Shown one piece after another: positions 36,895 to 47,375 of a stretch of DNA of 64,000 bases. Source of the stretch: Rhodobacteraceae bacterium bin131 (GTDB lineage: Bacteria; Pseudomonadota; Alphaproteobacteria; Rhodobacterales; Rhodobacteraceae). Position 1 is the stretch's first letter. Each line of letters begins with the position of its first letter. The translations under genes were made by a program, and so were the position numbers. The notes under the pieces are model-generated. The model was given only the letters and a program-made list of their open reading frames with translations. It was not told the origin of the DNA and did no database searches. Location of the stretch: positions 41,379 through 105,378 of the forward strand of contig MPNP01000002.1 of the NCBI GenBank assembly GCA_002239085.1. The letters run 5' to 3'.

Positions 36895-37307
36895 ATTATG
36901 TCGCCATTAGTGGTCGAACAGAACGATTTATCTGTTCAATCTTTAATCTGCTTCTCACTGCAAATTCACCATTCATGTGAGTTAATTTGATGAGGTAATA
37001 AAGTGTCTTGGCTAGAAATTATGATTTAGGCCATACTTCAGGAAAATCGCCGGTAAACTAAACGTGAGTTTAATTTTCGAAAAAAAATAATATTTTATTT
37101 ACCGGCCTGAATTCATACCCAAATTTAAGCATCAAAGTTGTTCATATTCACATTTTCGTAAATCTTGTTAATTCTATCAACCAAGTAGTGGCGGTCAACT
37201 TATTGTGCTTTTGTCTGGGTATATCGACTTAGGTCATCCAACATCTGATGTCAGGGATTGTAGCAAACGATCTACATTCCATACCTTAATTTAACCAAGG
37301 GGAAAAA
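36895..37307. other. Intergenic region with long-range inverted repeat
   Basis: GCCGGTAAA at 37049-37057 is complementary to TTTACCGGC at 37098-37106. Between them, TAAACT (37054-37059) can pair instead with AGTTTA (37067-37072), so two alternative folds are possible. No reading frame is convincing. It may be a coaD 3' end or an RNA element. Confidence 0.35.
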
Positions 37308-37874
37308 ATGATCAAAAAGATATTAACAATTGCTGTTGCCCTTCTTGTGGGAGGGTATAGTGCTCAAGCAGAAAAGGAAAGAGATGTGCTAATACTTGAA
37401 ATTGCTGGTGAAAATTCAGGCACAGTAAAAATTGAATTATTTAATGATATCGCTCCTTTACACGTCGAAAGAATTAAAGAATTAACTCAGACAGGAGCTT
37501 ATAATAATATTGCATTTCACCGCGTAATTGATGGTTTTATGGCTCAAACAGGTGATGTTCAATACGGCGACGTTTCAGGCGATAACCTTGACCGAGCTGG
37601 AATGGGTGGGTCAGACCTGCCGGATCTTAAAGCTGAATTTTCGGCATTGCCTTTTCGCCGAGGAACAGTCGGAATGGCTCGTTCCCAGAATCCAGACTCG
37701 GGGAATTCACAATTCTTCATTATGTTTGAAGACGGTTCATTTCTTAATGGTCAGTATACGGTTTTTGGCCGCGTAATTTCTGGTCAAGAAGTGGTTGACT
37801 CAATTAAGTTGGGAGATGGACAGAATGGTTCTGTAACTAATCCTGATTATATTAAAACGGCTACAATTGAATAA
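37308..37874 (+). CDS. Peptidyl-prolyl cis-trans isomerase (cyclophilin type), exported
   Basis: Periplasmic cyclophilin of 188 residues that isomerises X-Pro bonds in folding proteins. A signal peptide is evident (residues 1-21, KKILTIAVALLVGGYSAQA). The cyclophilin active site is present: FHRVIDGFMAQTGDV, GTVGMARSQNPDSGNSQFFI, and FLNGQYTVFGRV. Insertion YGDVSGDNLDRAGMGG is common in the alphaproteobacterial type. It follows coaD, a frequent order in this class. AAGGGGAAAAA precedes the ATG. Confidence 0.95.
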   Translation: MIKKILTIAVALLVGGYSAQAEKERDVLILEIAGENSGTVKIELFNDIAPLHVERIKELTQTGAYNNIAFHRVIDGFMAQTGDVQYGDVSGDNLDRAGMGGSDLPDLKAEFSALPFRRGTVGMARSQNPDSGNSQFFIMFEDGSFLNGQYTVFGRVISGQEVVDSIKLGDGQNGSVTNPDYIKTATIE

Positions 37875-37917
37875 TACAACCTTACAATAAAGCCGATGTT
37901 TTGGAAGGACTAACTCC

Positions 37918-38931
37918 ATGAACAGATTACTAATAAATTGCCCTTTGCCTATTTGGATTGTTTTAGCAATCTGTTTAATGAGCATCAAAAATGTGTATGC
38001 CCAGGTGGAAGATTTTCAATCAGAATGGCTTAATACAGATTTTGAAACACGAACGGTTGATTTAGAAGAAATTTTTTCTGGTGGAGTTCCAAAGGACGGT
38101 ATTTTGGCTATTCTGGAGCCGGAATTCATTCCGATTGATGAAGCCGATTTGTTACCGAATGAAGGGGTGATGACCCTTGAATTGGATGGACAAATCCCAC
38201 GAACTTATCCAATTAGATACTTATTGTGGCATGAAATTGTGAACGATACCATTGCCGACACCCCTGTTGCTGTGACTTTCTGTCCTTTGTGTAATTCGGG
38301 AGTTTTTTTTGACCGCCGACTGCAAGGCGAAACTCTGACCTTTGGGGTAAGTGGAAAATTGCGGAACTCGGACATGATTATGTACGACCATAATTCCGAA
38401 AGTTGGTGGCAACAAGCAACAGGTGAAGCCATTGTCGGCCTTTATTCGGGAAGTGAACTGATTTCTTTACCCGGCTGGACTGAAAGCTGGAAGGAATTTA
38501 TGGAACGAAATGAGGGTCAGGGAGGGCTGGTTATGGCCGAGCCACAGTTTAATCGACGATATGGTCAAAATCCTTATGTCGGTTATGAATTGAGTGCTAT
38601 GCCCTTTCTTTATCAAGGTGAATTCTCATTACCAAACATCATGCCTCTCGCCCGTGTTGTCAGGGTTGGAAACCAAGCTTGGCCACTGGAAAGAATTATA
38701 CTAGAGGGTGGTTTGGTCCAAGAGTTTGGATTGACTATTACTTGGACAAGCGGTCAAGTTTCGGCATTAGACACTCAGTCAGTTGGTGAAGGTATTAATG
38801 TTGGGTCAATTCGAGTCAGGGATACGAATACAGGCAAAGATGTTCCCCACGATTTAATGTTCGCGTTTGTTTTTGGTGCTTTCTTTCCAGAGGGGCAACT
38901 AATGTTTATGCCTCAAAGTGAGCAAAGTTGA
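37918..38931 (+). CDS. DUF3179 domain-containing protein
   Basis: A 337-residue exported protein of unknown function. An N-terminal signal or anchor at residues 8-28 is followed by the DUF3179 core: RYLLWHEIVNDTIADTPVAV, TFCPLCNSGVFFDR with the conserved CPLC, and FGVSGKLRNSDMIMYDHNSES. The two cysteines suggest metal or redox chemistry, but I do not know the substrate. It starts 43 bases after the cyclophilin gene, so the two may share a transcript. The downstream gap to tyrS has no clear terminator. Confidence 0.88.
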   Translation: MNRLLINCPLPIWIVLAICLMSIKNVYAQVEDFQSEWLNTDFETRTVDLEEIFSGGVPKDGILAILEPEFIPIDEADLLPNEGVMTLELDGQIPRTYPIRYLLWHEIVNDTIADTPVAVTFCPLCNSGVFFDRRLQGETLTFGVSGKLRNSDMIMYDHNSESWWQQATGEAIVGLYSGSELISLPGWTESWKEFMERNEGQGGLVMAEPQFNRRYGQNPYVGYELSAMPFLYQGEFSLPNIMPLARVVRVGNQAWPLERIILEGGLVQEFGLTITWTSGQVSALDTQSVGEGINVGSIRVRDTNTGKDVPHDLMFAFVFGAFFPEGQLMFMPQSEQS

Positions 38932-39134
38932 TGAAAATTTATTCAATACCGGCGAGTAACTCAAAATTCAATATGAATCGCTTGAAATTGACTTAAGAGG
39001 AGCGCTTTATATCAAGCAATATTCGGTATTCAAAAGCAGGTGGAATGAATTATTAAAGCTGGATTTACTCAGATAAATTTTCAATCTCAGCTGGGCAAAT
39101 TGGTCTCAACTTCTTAAACAAAAAACAAAGATTT

Positions 39135-40373
39135 TCATTGTTGAAAATATATAAGGGCATGTCGCTTTCGCCCGAAAGAAATTTTAATTGGATTACCAAG
39201 CGATTGTGTCAGAAGTTTCTGTATATCGGTTTCAACGCAGTTATTGATTCGAATACCTTGTCCTAATATATGCCGCTTAGCTTCTTTACCTGATGTCGCA
39301 AAACCAAGGTCAACAAGAGCCTTAGTTAAGGGAAAGCTCAAAGAGGTAATCACCAGTTTTGGTAGTTCTGAACCTGCCATTCCTTTTTCAAATACATTGG
39401 CCGATGTTTCTTGAGCATTGAGCGCTGCCTCACGGCCATGAGTCAATGATGTAATCTCATTGGCAAGAATGATTTTTGCTTCATTTAGTTCAGCCCCTTG
39501 AAGACAACTCAATCGATTGCACTCATCAAGCGGAAGCTCAGTATATAGTTTAAGAAAGCGGCTTACATCAGCATCATCAGTATTGCGCCAATATTGCCAA
39601 AAATCATAAGAGGTGTAGAGATTAGCATTCAACCATACGGCACCACCAGCGGTTTTACCCATCTTTTTTCCCTCTGATGTAGTTAAAAGAGGTGAGGTAA
39701 GTGCAAATACTTTTCGGTTGATAACTCGACGTGTTAAATCAACACCATTCAATATATTACCCCATTGGTCTGACCCGCCCATCTGCAGCACGCAATGGTA
39801 TCTCCGCGAAAGTTCAAGGAAATCATAAGCCTGAAGAATCATATAGTTAAATTCTAAAAATGACAGAGATTGTTCACGGTCCAGCCTTGTTTTCACTGAC
39901 TCAAATGCGAGCATTCGATTGACAGAAAAATGCTTCCCAATATCTCTTAAAAACTCAATATAGTTTATGTTATCAAGCCATTCAGCATTATTGACCTGGA
40001 GTGCGCCAGTTGGCTTTGAGTTAAAATCAATAAAGCGTTCAAAGACTTGTTTTATTCCTGTAATATTGGCTTCAATCTGATTCATATCTAAAAGAGGGCG
40101 CTCACTGGCACGAAATGAAGGGTCGCCAACTTTAGTCGTTCCTCCACCCATTAATACTATCGGTTTATGACCAGTCTTTTGGAGCCAGCGTAGCATCATA
40201 ATTTGGATCAAGCTACCAGCATGAAGAGATTGTGCAGTTGCATCAAAACCAATATATGCTGGAACAACCTGGGTTCTTAAGTTATGATCCAAGTCCTCTA
40301 AATCACTGCAGCTGTGAAAGAAACCTCTTTCTACCATAGTGCGAAGAAAGTCTGATTTGGGTAAAAAAGTCAT
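39135..40373 (-). CDS. tyrS: Tyrosyl-tRNA synthetase
   Basis: Charges tRNA-Tyr. The 412-residue class I synthetase has the HIGH-like [30 protein letters not shown]-type substrate region with [11 protein letters not shown], and the KMSKS loop as [11 protein letters not shown]-terminal S4-like RNA-binding segment ([20 protein letters not shown]) is present. It is divergent from anmK with a 61-base gap. Confidence 0.96.
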   Translation of the reverse strand: MTFLPKSDFLRTMVERGFFHSCSDLEDLDHNLRTQVVPAYIGFDATAQSLHAGSLIQIMMLRWLQKTGHKPIVLMGGGTTKVGDPSFRASERPLLDMNQIEANITGIKQVFERFIDFNSKPTGALQVNNAEWLDNINYIEFLRDIGKHFSVNRMLAFESVKTRLDREQSLSFLEFNYMILQAYDFLELSRRYHCVLQMGGSDQWGNILNGVDLTRRVINRKVFALTSPLLTTSEGKKMGKTAGGAVWLNANLYTSYDFWQYWRNTDDADVSRFLKLYTELPLDECNRLSCLQGAELNEAKIILANEITSLTHGREAALNAQETSANVFEKGMAGSELPKLVITSLSFPLTKALVDLGFATSGKEAKRHILGQGIRINNCVETDIQKLLTQSLGNPIKISFGRKRHALIYFQQ

Positions 40374-40434
40374 GGACTAAAATAAATATGTTGTAGTTAG
40401 TCAATAATTAGTACGGATTTAATTGATTTGTAGA

Positions 40435-41547
40435 ATGATAGACAAGTGTTTTCGACCTAAATGGGTTCTCGGTTGTATGTCAGGAACATCAATGGATGGG
40501 ATTGACGTTGCCGAGGTAAAAACTGACGGAGTATCAATTCTTGAATTTGGACAGACACAAAGCCAATCGTTTACATCCGAAGAACAAAAAATATTAATTC
40601 AAGCAAGAGGTAAGTGGCCGGGTGAAGAAGGAGTTGCTAAGGCGGCTCAGATTATTGAAGATGCCCATATTAAGTTATGTAATAATTTTGCTCGGATTGA
40701 GTTAATTGGGTTTCACGGTCAAACCCTTGTACATGACCCTTTGAACAAACGGACACATCAAGCAGGAGATGCGGCTAAAATTGCCGACTGCGTAAATCGA
40801 CCCGTTGTGAGTAATTTTCGTGAAGGTGATCTAAAAAATAGCGGGCAGGGAGCTCCACTTGCCCCTTTTTTTCACCATGCCCTTTGCCAATATTTGGAAA
40901 TTAAGGAAATCACAGCAATAATCAATATTGGTGGTATTGCAAACTTAACTCTCGTCAATCCAATTATCAAAAAGCCAGAGTTAAATGGAGTTATCAACGC
41001 CTTTGATATTGGCCCTGGCAATTACCTTATGGATAAGTGTTGCCAAAAAGAACGCAATGTTGCGTTTGACAGAAATGGAGACTGGGCACGAAAAGGGAAC
41101 GTTAAAAGGGCGATTGTTAATCGCTTCATAACATCAGATTTTCTTCAAAAATTAAACTCAAAATCAGCTGATCTAAGTGACTTTAATGACCTACTTGACG
41201 CCGTTAATTCTTTAACATTTTATGATAAACTTGCGACACTTTTAGAGTGCACTGCCGTGGCATTAAATTTGGCTTTGCACTCGCTTCCAATGATTCCCAA
41301 ACGGGTGGGTATTGGAGGGGGTGGTGCAGCGAATGGATTCCTGGTTGAGAGAATTCAAAAACTATATCAACACAATGTTGAAACGGTTAATCATTGGGGA
41401 GTAGACCCGCAGTACGTGGAAGCACAAGCTTTTGCCTTTCTAGCCGTCCGAAGTTGGAGAGGTTTACCAATCACAAGTCCCGCAACAACGAATTGCTTGT
41501 CTCCTTCGTACGGTGGCATAATTTTTGAGCCCAATCATAACACTTGA
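40435..41547 (+). CDS. anmK: Anhydro-N-acetylmuramic acid kinase
   Basis: Phosphorylates 1,6-anhydro-MurNAc from recycled peptidoglycan to MurNAc-6-P. The start is set at ATG 40435 (MIDKCFRP) as the frame opens at a TTG just upstream. About 370 residues. Motifs: GCMSGTSMDGIDVA (ATP-binding loop), IGFHGQTLVHDP, NIGGIANLT, and FDIGPGNYLMD. The pairing with tyrS in opposite orientation is common in alphaproteobacteria. Confidence 0.94.
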   Translation: MIDKCFRPKWVLGCMSGTSMDGIDVAEVKTDGVSILEFGQTQSQSFTSEEQKILIQARGKWPGEEGVAKAAQIIEDAHIKLCNNFARIELIGFHGQTLVHDPLNKRTHQAGDAAKIADCVNRPVVSNFREGDLKNSGQGAPLAPFFHHALCQYLEIKEITAIINIGGIANLTLVNPIIKKPELNGVINAFDIGPGNYLMDKCCQKERNVAFDRNGDWARKGNVKRAIVNRFITSDFLQKLNSKSADLSDFNDLLDAVNSLTFYDKLATLLECTAVALNLALHSLPMIPKRVGIGGGGAANGFLVERIQKLYQHNVETVNHWGVDPQYVEAQAFAFLAVRSWRGLPITSPATTNCLSPSYGGIIFEPNHNT

Positions 41548-41741
41548 TTTTGATAACATCAAGAACATCCATTACTCCTCATCGCTTGATGATAGAAAAG
41601 ATAATTTTGTAGGAAGATATATGGTAAAGCACTTCGGCATCCTCAAGCAGATTCCCTCAGGCTCCTTAGATTCTTAAGATTCCCCAAAATGGTCCTTTTT
41701 TAATTCACCACTTTTAGTATACTTTTTATCCGTATAAAACT

Positions 41742-41770
41742 TTGACACCCCTAAAATTTTGTGATCATAG
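41742..41770 (+). promoter_or_regulatory. Candidate promoter upstream of the 41.8 kb structured island
   Basis: TTGACA at 41742-41747, a spacer of 17 bases, then TCATAG at 41765-41770. The -10 box is weak. GTGAT (41761-41765) and ATCAC (41772-41776) form a small inverted repeat over the -10. Confidence 0.35.
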
Positions 41771-41802
41771 AATCACATACACAACACAGGATGGAAAAGA
41801 AC

Positions 41803-41934
41803 ATGACTGACACAACAACCGTATTCCAGCATGTAATCCATTTCTTCTCCCGAGACAATTCTCCCACTAGGGCATGGTGCCGGGTTGAAAGGGGAGTTTC
41901 AACAATGCCGAAGGCCGCCTGTAGGCTCTGTTAA
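41803..41934 (+). CDS. Possible 43-residue peptide
   Basis: An ATG at 41803, preceded by AGGA some ten bases upstream, opens a frame of 43 codons ending TAA at 41934. The peptide starts MTDTTTVFQHVIHFFSRDNS and ends in a Cys-containing basic tail (MPKAACRLC). I do not recognise it. It may be a leader peptide, a small protein or chance. Its 3' end overlaps the first hairpin of the structured region. Confidence 0.25.
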   Translation: MTDTTTVFQHVIHFFSRDNSPTRAWCRVERGVSTMPKAACRLC

Positions 41935-42110
41935 ATGACTTGGGAGGATAAATTGTTATGTAAAGTAGTATGCACTTTAAACACTGATGAGAAGAGGGCT
42001 CAGAGTTTTGAACTTTACATAACAGGGAGTTTTTGAACCGAAGCTGGAGCACGAGACTTTGCGGTTCGACGCAGGGTGTTAGGGACCACCCGCAATCGCA
42101 GGGTGAACGC
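41871..42110. other. GC-richer structured island, function unknown
   Basis: Three successive stem-loops stand out. (1) GGCAT/ATGCC enclosing GTTGAAA/TTTCAAC, 41871-41909. (2) TGTTATGTAAAGT at 41954-41966 with its exact complement ACTTTACATAACA at 42012-42024. (3) GGGTG/CACCC at 42074-42091. A strong ribosome-site-like GGGAGGA is followed by ATGTAA, a start immediately followed by a stop. The base composition is visibly richer in G and C than its neighbours. It could be a structured RNA, the end of a mobile element or a recombination site. I cannot name it. The remaining parts of 41548-42273 show nothing else. Confidence 0.4.
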
Positions 42111-42273
42111 ACTTAATATCGTGGGAATGATGGTACGGTTTGCTCCCGAGGCACCTGCTCCTGACACATAAAATACCAGTCCGCCGTAAGATCCTTGTTC
42201 AGCCGATGAGGCTATACTAATCTGTCACTGATAATACCTGAGTAGTTTCAAATTTGAAAATAATTTATCGCAG

Positions 42274-43563
<1,290 letters not shown>

Positions 43564-43622
43564 CTAAAATAAATTAGTAATAATTAATATTCGGTTAGAT
43601 CCCTGTAATCTCTGTTATGAAT

Positions 43623-44048
43623 CTAATCATTATTCAGAGCAACACCGTACAACTCCATTCGGTGTCCACAAAGTCTATATCCTAATCGTTTGGCAATTTT
43701 CTTTTGCAGACGTTCAATATCATCATCAACAAATTCAATGACGTCCCCTGTATCGACATCAATGAGATGGTCGTGATGATCGCGGTTTGCCACCTCATAC
43801 CGTGCGATCCCATCACCAAATTCTAGTTTTTCAATAAAATCAAGTTTAACTAACAAATTGAGTGTACGGTAAACGGTTGCTATCGAAATATTTTTATCAA
43901 TCGTGTTTGCCATTTCATAAAGTTCTTGAGTGCTTGGGTGGTCCTTTGCCATTTCCAATACCGAAACAATAGTTCGTCTTTGCTCGGTCAAGCGAATACC
44001 TTCTTTTTCGCACTGCGCAAGGATTGATTTTGATGAAGTTTTATTCAA
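43623..44048 (-). CDS. fur: Fur family transcriptional regulator
   Basis: A 141-residue metal-responsive repressor, most likely Fur or its manganese-sensing alphaproteobacterial form Mur. The winged helix is in IRLTEQRRTIVSVLEMA and ISIATVYRTLNLLVKL; the metal-sensing His cluster is NRDHHDHLIDVDTGDVIEF. The CxxC structural zinc motif of E. coli Fur is replaced by DVDTG, as is usual in this class. It is not Irr, which has a different heme-binding motif. It starts 65 bases upstream of eno. Confidence 0.92.
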   Translation of the reverse strand: MNKTSSKSILAQCEKEGIRLTEQRRTIVSVLEMAKDHPSTQELYEMANTIDKNISIATVYRTLNLLVKLDFIEKLEFGDGIARYEVANRDHHDHLIDVDTGDVIEFVDDDIERLQKKIAKRLGYRLCGHRMELYGVALNND

Positions 44049-44936
44049 AAATTTAATCTCCAGAATTCATAACCTTAAGGCCAAGTTGACAGGCTTTACT
44101 TACACTAATTTATCAAGACATCAGTTTTAAGAAGTTACCAAATTGAGAATAAATTGTAAAGACCACCTCGCGTCATTCTTTAGATCACTTTGAATTTCAG
44201 ACAATATTTTCCGAACATTTTTTCTCCGAACGATTTAATTTTGAAAGACCCTATCACCTTGATTGACGCTCAATATGGCTATTATTTAGAAGAAAAATCA
44301 ACAAATTAATCTTGGATATTAGGACATTATTAGATTGAATACATTGAACTAAACAAGGTTTTTCTAGGGTACGATACCGATAATGCAATGAGGAGTGGCC
44401 TAATTGCATAGAGACGGTCCAGTTTCTTAGGATGGATGTTTAGATTTAAACTGAACGATTGTATGACCAAAAATAGTTTGAATTGGATTGGAAACAGGCG
44501 AAAACCAACATCCCAATTTTGATGATGACCTCCTGATTATAGCTGCGGTCCAACAATTATATGTCAGAAGTCAAGCGAAATCATTCGGAACACTCTAGTT
44601 TATCAATAATGGTTCAAAGGAGGAGCAATAAATTGGTCATATCTTCGTCTACCACAAAGGAAGCGGAAACCATTCACAAAACGATGGGTGTAAAGTTCGG
44701 AATTAAACTCTATGAATTGTTTGAGGATGAGAACTCATGCGGCTTGTATTAGACCAAAAACAGGACGCTCTAATATCCAGAGGGATGATTGTAGAGCGTT
44801 TTCATAGATCAATAATCACTGTAGTATTAGTGATTGAGGCCTTAAGTTGGCAATGAATTACGAATTTAGGGATTAGGGAATACAAACCAAATGATTTAAC
44901 TGACAAACCAGCAAACAGCCATTACCAGTCTAATCG
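44049..44936. other. Intergenic region between fur and selO
   Basis: A frame of 63 codons at 44561-44752 has no recognisable motif. ACGCTCTA at 44765-44772 is complementary to TAGAGCGT at 44792-44799, followed on the plus strand by TTTTC; it may be a terminator for something transcribed rightward, or on the reverse strand with T5. Nothing else is visible. Confidence 0.35.
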
Positions 44937-46403
44937 CTATGTCCCGCAATGTGTTTTTGTAACGATTTCGTTGCTCCGTGGGGGTTTAGAAAATGCCGCA
45001 TATTTAATTTGCCTTTTATAAGGTTTTTTAAGTGCTTCGACTAGATTATTGAATCTAAAGTAGTCACCTTCCAGAGACTCCTGTATTGCCAATTCAATTT
45101 GATGATTACGCGGAATAATCCAAGGATTGCTGCGCTGCATGAGTTTCCTCCTATCCAAATCAGGCAAAGCTAAAGTATAAAGCCGATCCTTCCATTTATT
45201 TAACCAATGTAATAACGATTGAGGATTTTCTGCAATGGGCTCAAATGCTTTATAGGTGATTGCATCGAATTCTAACTCGGACAGAATTCTAAATGCTTTG
45301 GTAAAATCACACCCTGCCGATTGAAAAGCGGTGAGAAATTCTAAGATTAAATTGTGATCATTGGTATTGGGGGTTTTAATTCCAAGTTTGGCACCAAAAA
45401 TTTCAAGCCAATGGGTTTCATAGAGGTCTGAAATTTCAGAAAGAGCTTCGTTCGCTAATTTTTTGCTTACGTCAACGTTAGAATCAATAAGAGGGAGAAG
45501 AGTGGCGGCAAATTGTGTGAGGTTCCATTGCATGATCTTGGGTTGGTTAGAGAACGAGTAACGTCCATTAAAATCAATTGAGCTGAACACTTTTTCTGGA
45601 TGATACTTATCCAAGAAAGCACAAGGGCCGAAATCTATTGTTTCACATGATAATGAAGTGTTATCGGTGTTCATAACCCCATGAATAAATCCCACTCCCA
45701 GCCATTGAACCACCAGCTTGATTTGGCGCTCAACGATGCTTTCAAGAAGCGCTAAGTAGGGATTTCGGGCATACTTGATTTCTGGATAACAGCGATTGAT
45801 CAAATAATCGGCCAGTCTTTTGAGTGAGTTATAATCATTGCGAGCATAGAAATATTGAAAGGTTCCGACACGGATATGGCTCCTGGATACACGAACTAAA
45901 ATGGCTCCAGGTAATGGTCTTTCCCGGTAAACTATATCACCTGTAGTTAAGGTTAACAAGGACCGAGTTGAGGGAATTCCAAGGTGATGCATGGCCTCGG
46001 AAACAATATATTCACGCAACACAGGTCCTAACCAAGCTCGACCATCTCCTTGGCGTGAAAAAGGTGTCTTACCAGATCCTTTTAATTGAATGTCAAAGCG
46101 AACTCCTTCGGGAGTATCAATTTCACCGAGTAATATAGCTCGTCCATCCCCTAAACTGTGAACCCAATTACCAAACTGGTGGCCTGCATAAGCCATAGCA
46201 ATCGGCTTTGAATTTTCAGAAACTGAGTTGCCGGAAAAAATTTTAGTTGCGTCGGAAGTTTTGAAATAATCAAGATCAAAACCTAATTTTGTAGCTAATT
46301 TGGTATTAATCTTAATAATTTGTGGAGCCGATACAGGAGTCGGGTTAACTCTTGCAAAGCAAGGACTAGGTAATTCTGCATAACTATGCTTGAAAGCAAT
46401 CAT
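44937..46403 (-). CDS. selO: Protein adenylyltransferase SelO (YdiU)
   Basis: A pseudokinase-fold enzyme that attaches AMP to Ser, Thr or Tyr of target proteins, known to act in oxidative stress. The 488-residue protein has the glycine-rich KPIAMAYAGHQFGNWVHSLG with GDGRAILLGEI, QLKGSGKTPFSRQGDGRAWL, and GFIHGVMNTDNTSL then DFGPCAFLD, matching the SelO core. It ends in the conserved C-terminal Cys (KTHCGT). It is transcribed downstream of the nucleoside hydrolase gene. Confidence 0.95.
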   Translation of the reverse strand: MIAFKHSYAELPSPCFARVNPTPVSAPQIIKINTKLATKLGFDLDYFKTSDATKIFSGNSVSENSKPIAMAYAGHQFGNWVHSLGDGRAILLGEIDTPEGVRFDIQLKGSGKTPFSRQGDGRAWLGPVLREYIVSEAMHHLGIPSTRSLLTLTTGDIVYRERPLPGAILVRVSRSHIRVGTFQYFYARNDYNSLKRLADYLINRCYPEIKYARNPYLALLESIVERQIKLVVQWLGVGFIHGVMNTDNTSLSCETIDFGPCAFLDKYHPEKVFSSIDFNGRYSFSNQPKIMQWNLTQFAATLLPLIDSNVDVSKKLANEALSEISDLYETHWLEIFGAKLGIKTPNTNDHNLILEFLTAFQSAGCDFTKAFRILSELEFDAITYKAFEPIAENPQSLLHWLNKWKDRLYTLALPDLDRRKLMQRSNPWIIPRNHQIELAIQESLEGDYFRFNNLVEALKKPYKRQIKYAAFSKPPRSNEIVTKTHCGT

Positions 46404-46433
46404 GATAATAGCAACCTAAAGTTATCGATTTGA

Positions 46434-47375
46434 CTATGGCAATTTACTAAGCCGTTCAATTAAAATTTCAAAAAATTGATCACTGTCAACGTCACCGATA
46501 AACATGGCATTGGCCACTCGGTCAGTAACGCCCCACCAATCTGCAACTGTCATTCCCCTAGTTAATTCTGATTGGGTCTCAATCTCAACGTTAATAAAGC
46601 GGCCAGAAAAAATCTCAGGGTAGAGCAGGTAGGCGATAACAGTCGGGTCATGCAAGGGTGCCCCATTTGAACCGTATTTTTCTTTGTCAAAACGCTCAAA
46701 GAAACTAGCCATATTGGCGACCTCCCGACCCATCTGATTACCAATTGAAGCTATTCTTAATATTCGTTCGTCCGTTAAAAGTACTTTATGGGTTACATCT
46801 AATGGTAGAACTGTAATTGGTACACCAGAGCGAAACACGATGTGGGCTGCTTCGGGATCAACAAAAATATTAAATTCGGCGGTCGGAGTTACATTGCCTA
46901 CTTCAAAATAGGCTCCACCCATCAGAACAATTTGCTGGATTCTGGCTGCAATATCGGGAGCTTTTGTCAATGCCTCGGCAATATTCGTGAGTGGGCCTAA
47001 AGGACAAAGTGTAATAGTATTAGAATTATGCTTACGAATCGTGTTGATTATGAAGTCAACTGCAGAGGTTGATTGAAGTTGGATGGTCGGTTCAAACAAC
47101 TTCATTCCATCAAGTCCAGTCTTACCATGAACATGCTCTGCTGTTATGAGTTTCCTTTTCAATGGCTCAGCATTACCTCTAAAAACGGGAACATTTGGAA
47201 AGCCAGCTGCTTCACAAATCATAAGGGCATTGCGTTCGGTCAATTCCAAGGGAACGTTACCGGCTACTGTGGTTATTCCTAGCACTTTTAATTCAGAGCT
47301 TGCGAGTGCGAGCATTATCGCGACCGCATCATCTTGGCCTGGGTCCGTATCAATTATTATTTGACGCATTATCAT
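46434..47375 (-). CDS. Inosine-uridine preferring nucleoside hydrolase
   Basis: Hydrolyses ribonucleosides to base and ribose for salvage. The 313-residue protein has the calcium-binding signature IIDTDPGQDDAVAIMLAL at its N-terminus, VPVFRGNAEPL, VHGKTGLDGM, and TPTAEFNIFVDPEAA for substrate binding. It overlaps the mazG stop by four bases (46434-47375 and 47372-48154), so mazG, this gene and perhaps selO form an operon. Confidence 0.94.
   Translation of the reverse strand: MIMRQIIIDTDPGQDDAVAIMLALASSELKVLGITTVAGNVPLELTERNALMICEAAGFPNVPVFRGNAEPLKRKLITAEHVHGKTGLDGMKLFEPTIQLQSTSAVDFIINTIRKHNSNTITLCPLGPLTNIAEALTKAPDIAARIQQIVLMGGAYFEVGNVTPTAEFNIFVDPEAAHIVFRSGVPITVLPLDVTHKVLLTDERILRIASIGNQMGREVANMASFFERFDKEKYGSNGAPLHDPTVIAYLLYPEIFSGRFINVEIETQSELTRGMTVADWWGVTDRVANAMFIGDVDSDQFFEILIERLSKLP

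Noticed and set aside
41954-42024. The 13-base inverted repeat as a loxP-like tyrosine recombinase core site
   Set aside because: Recombinase core sites have arms separated by 6-8 bases. Here the arms are 45 bases apart.
41867-42112. Minus-strand frame of 81 codons across the structured island
   Set aside because: No recognisable motif, Cys-rich composition typical of a frame through stem-loops, and no ribosome site. The DNA structure explains the region better.
44561-44752. 63-codon frame between fur and selO
   Set aside because: Unrecognised, low-complexity (Ser/Thr/Lys) composition and no promoter or context that supports it.
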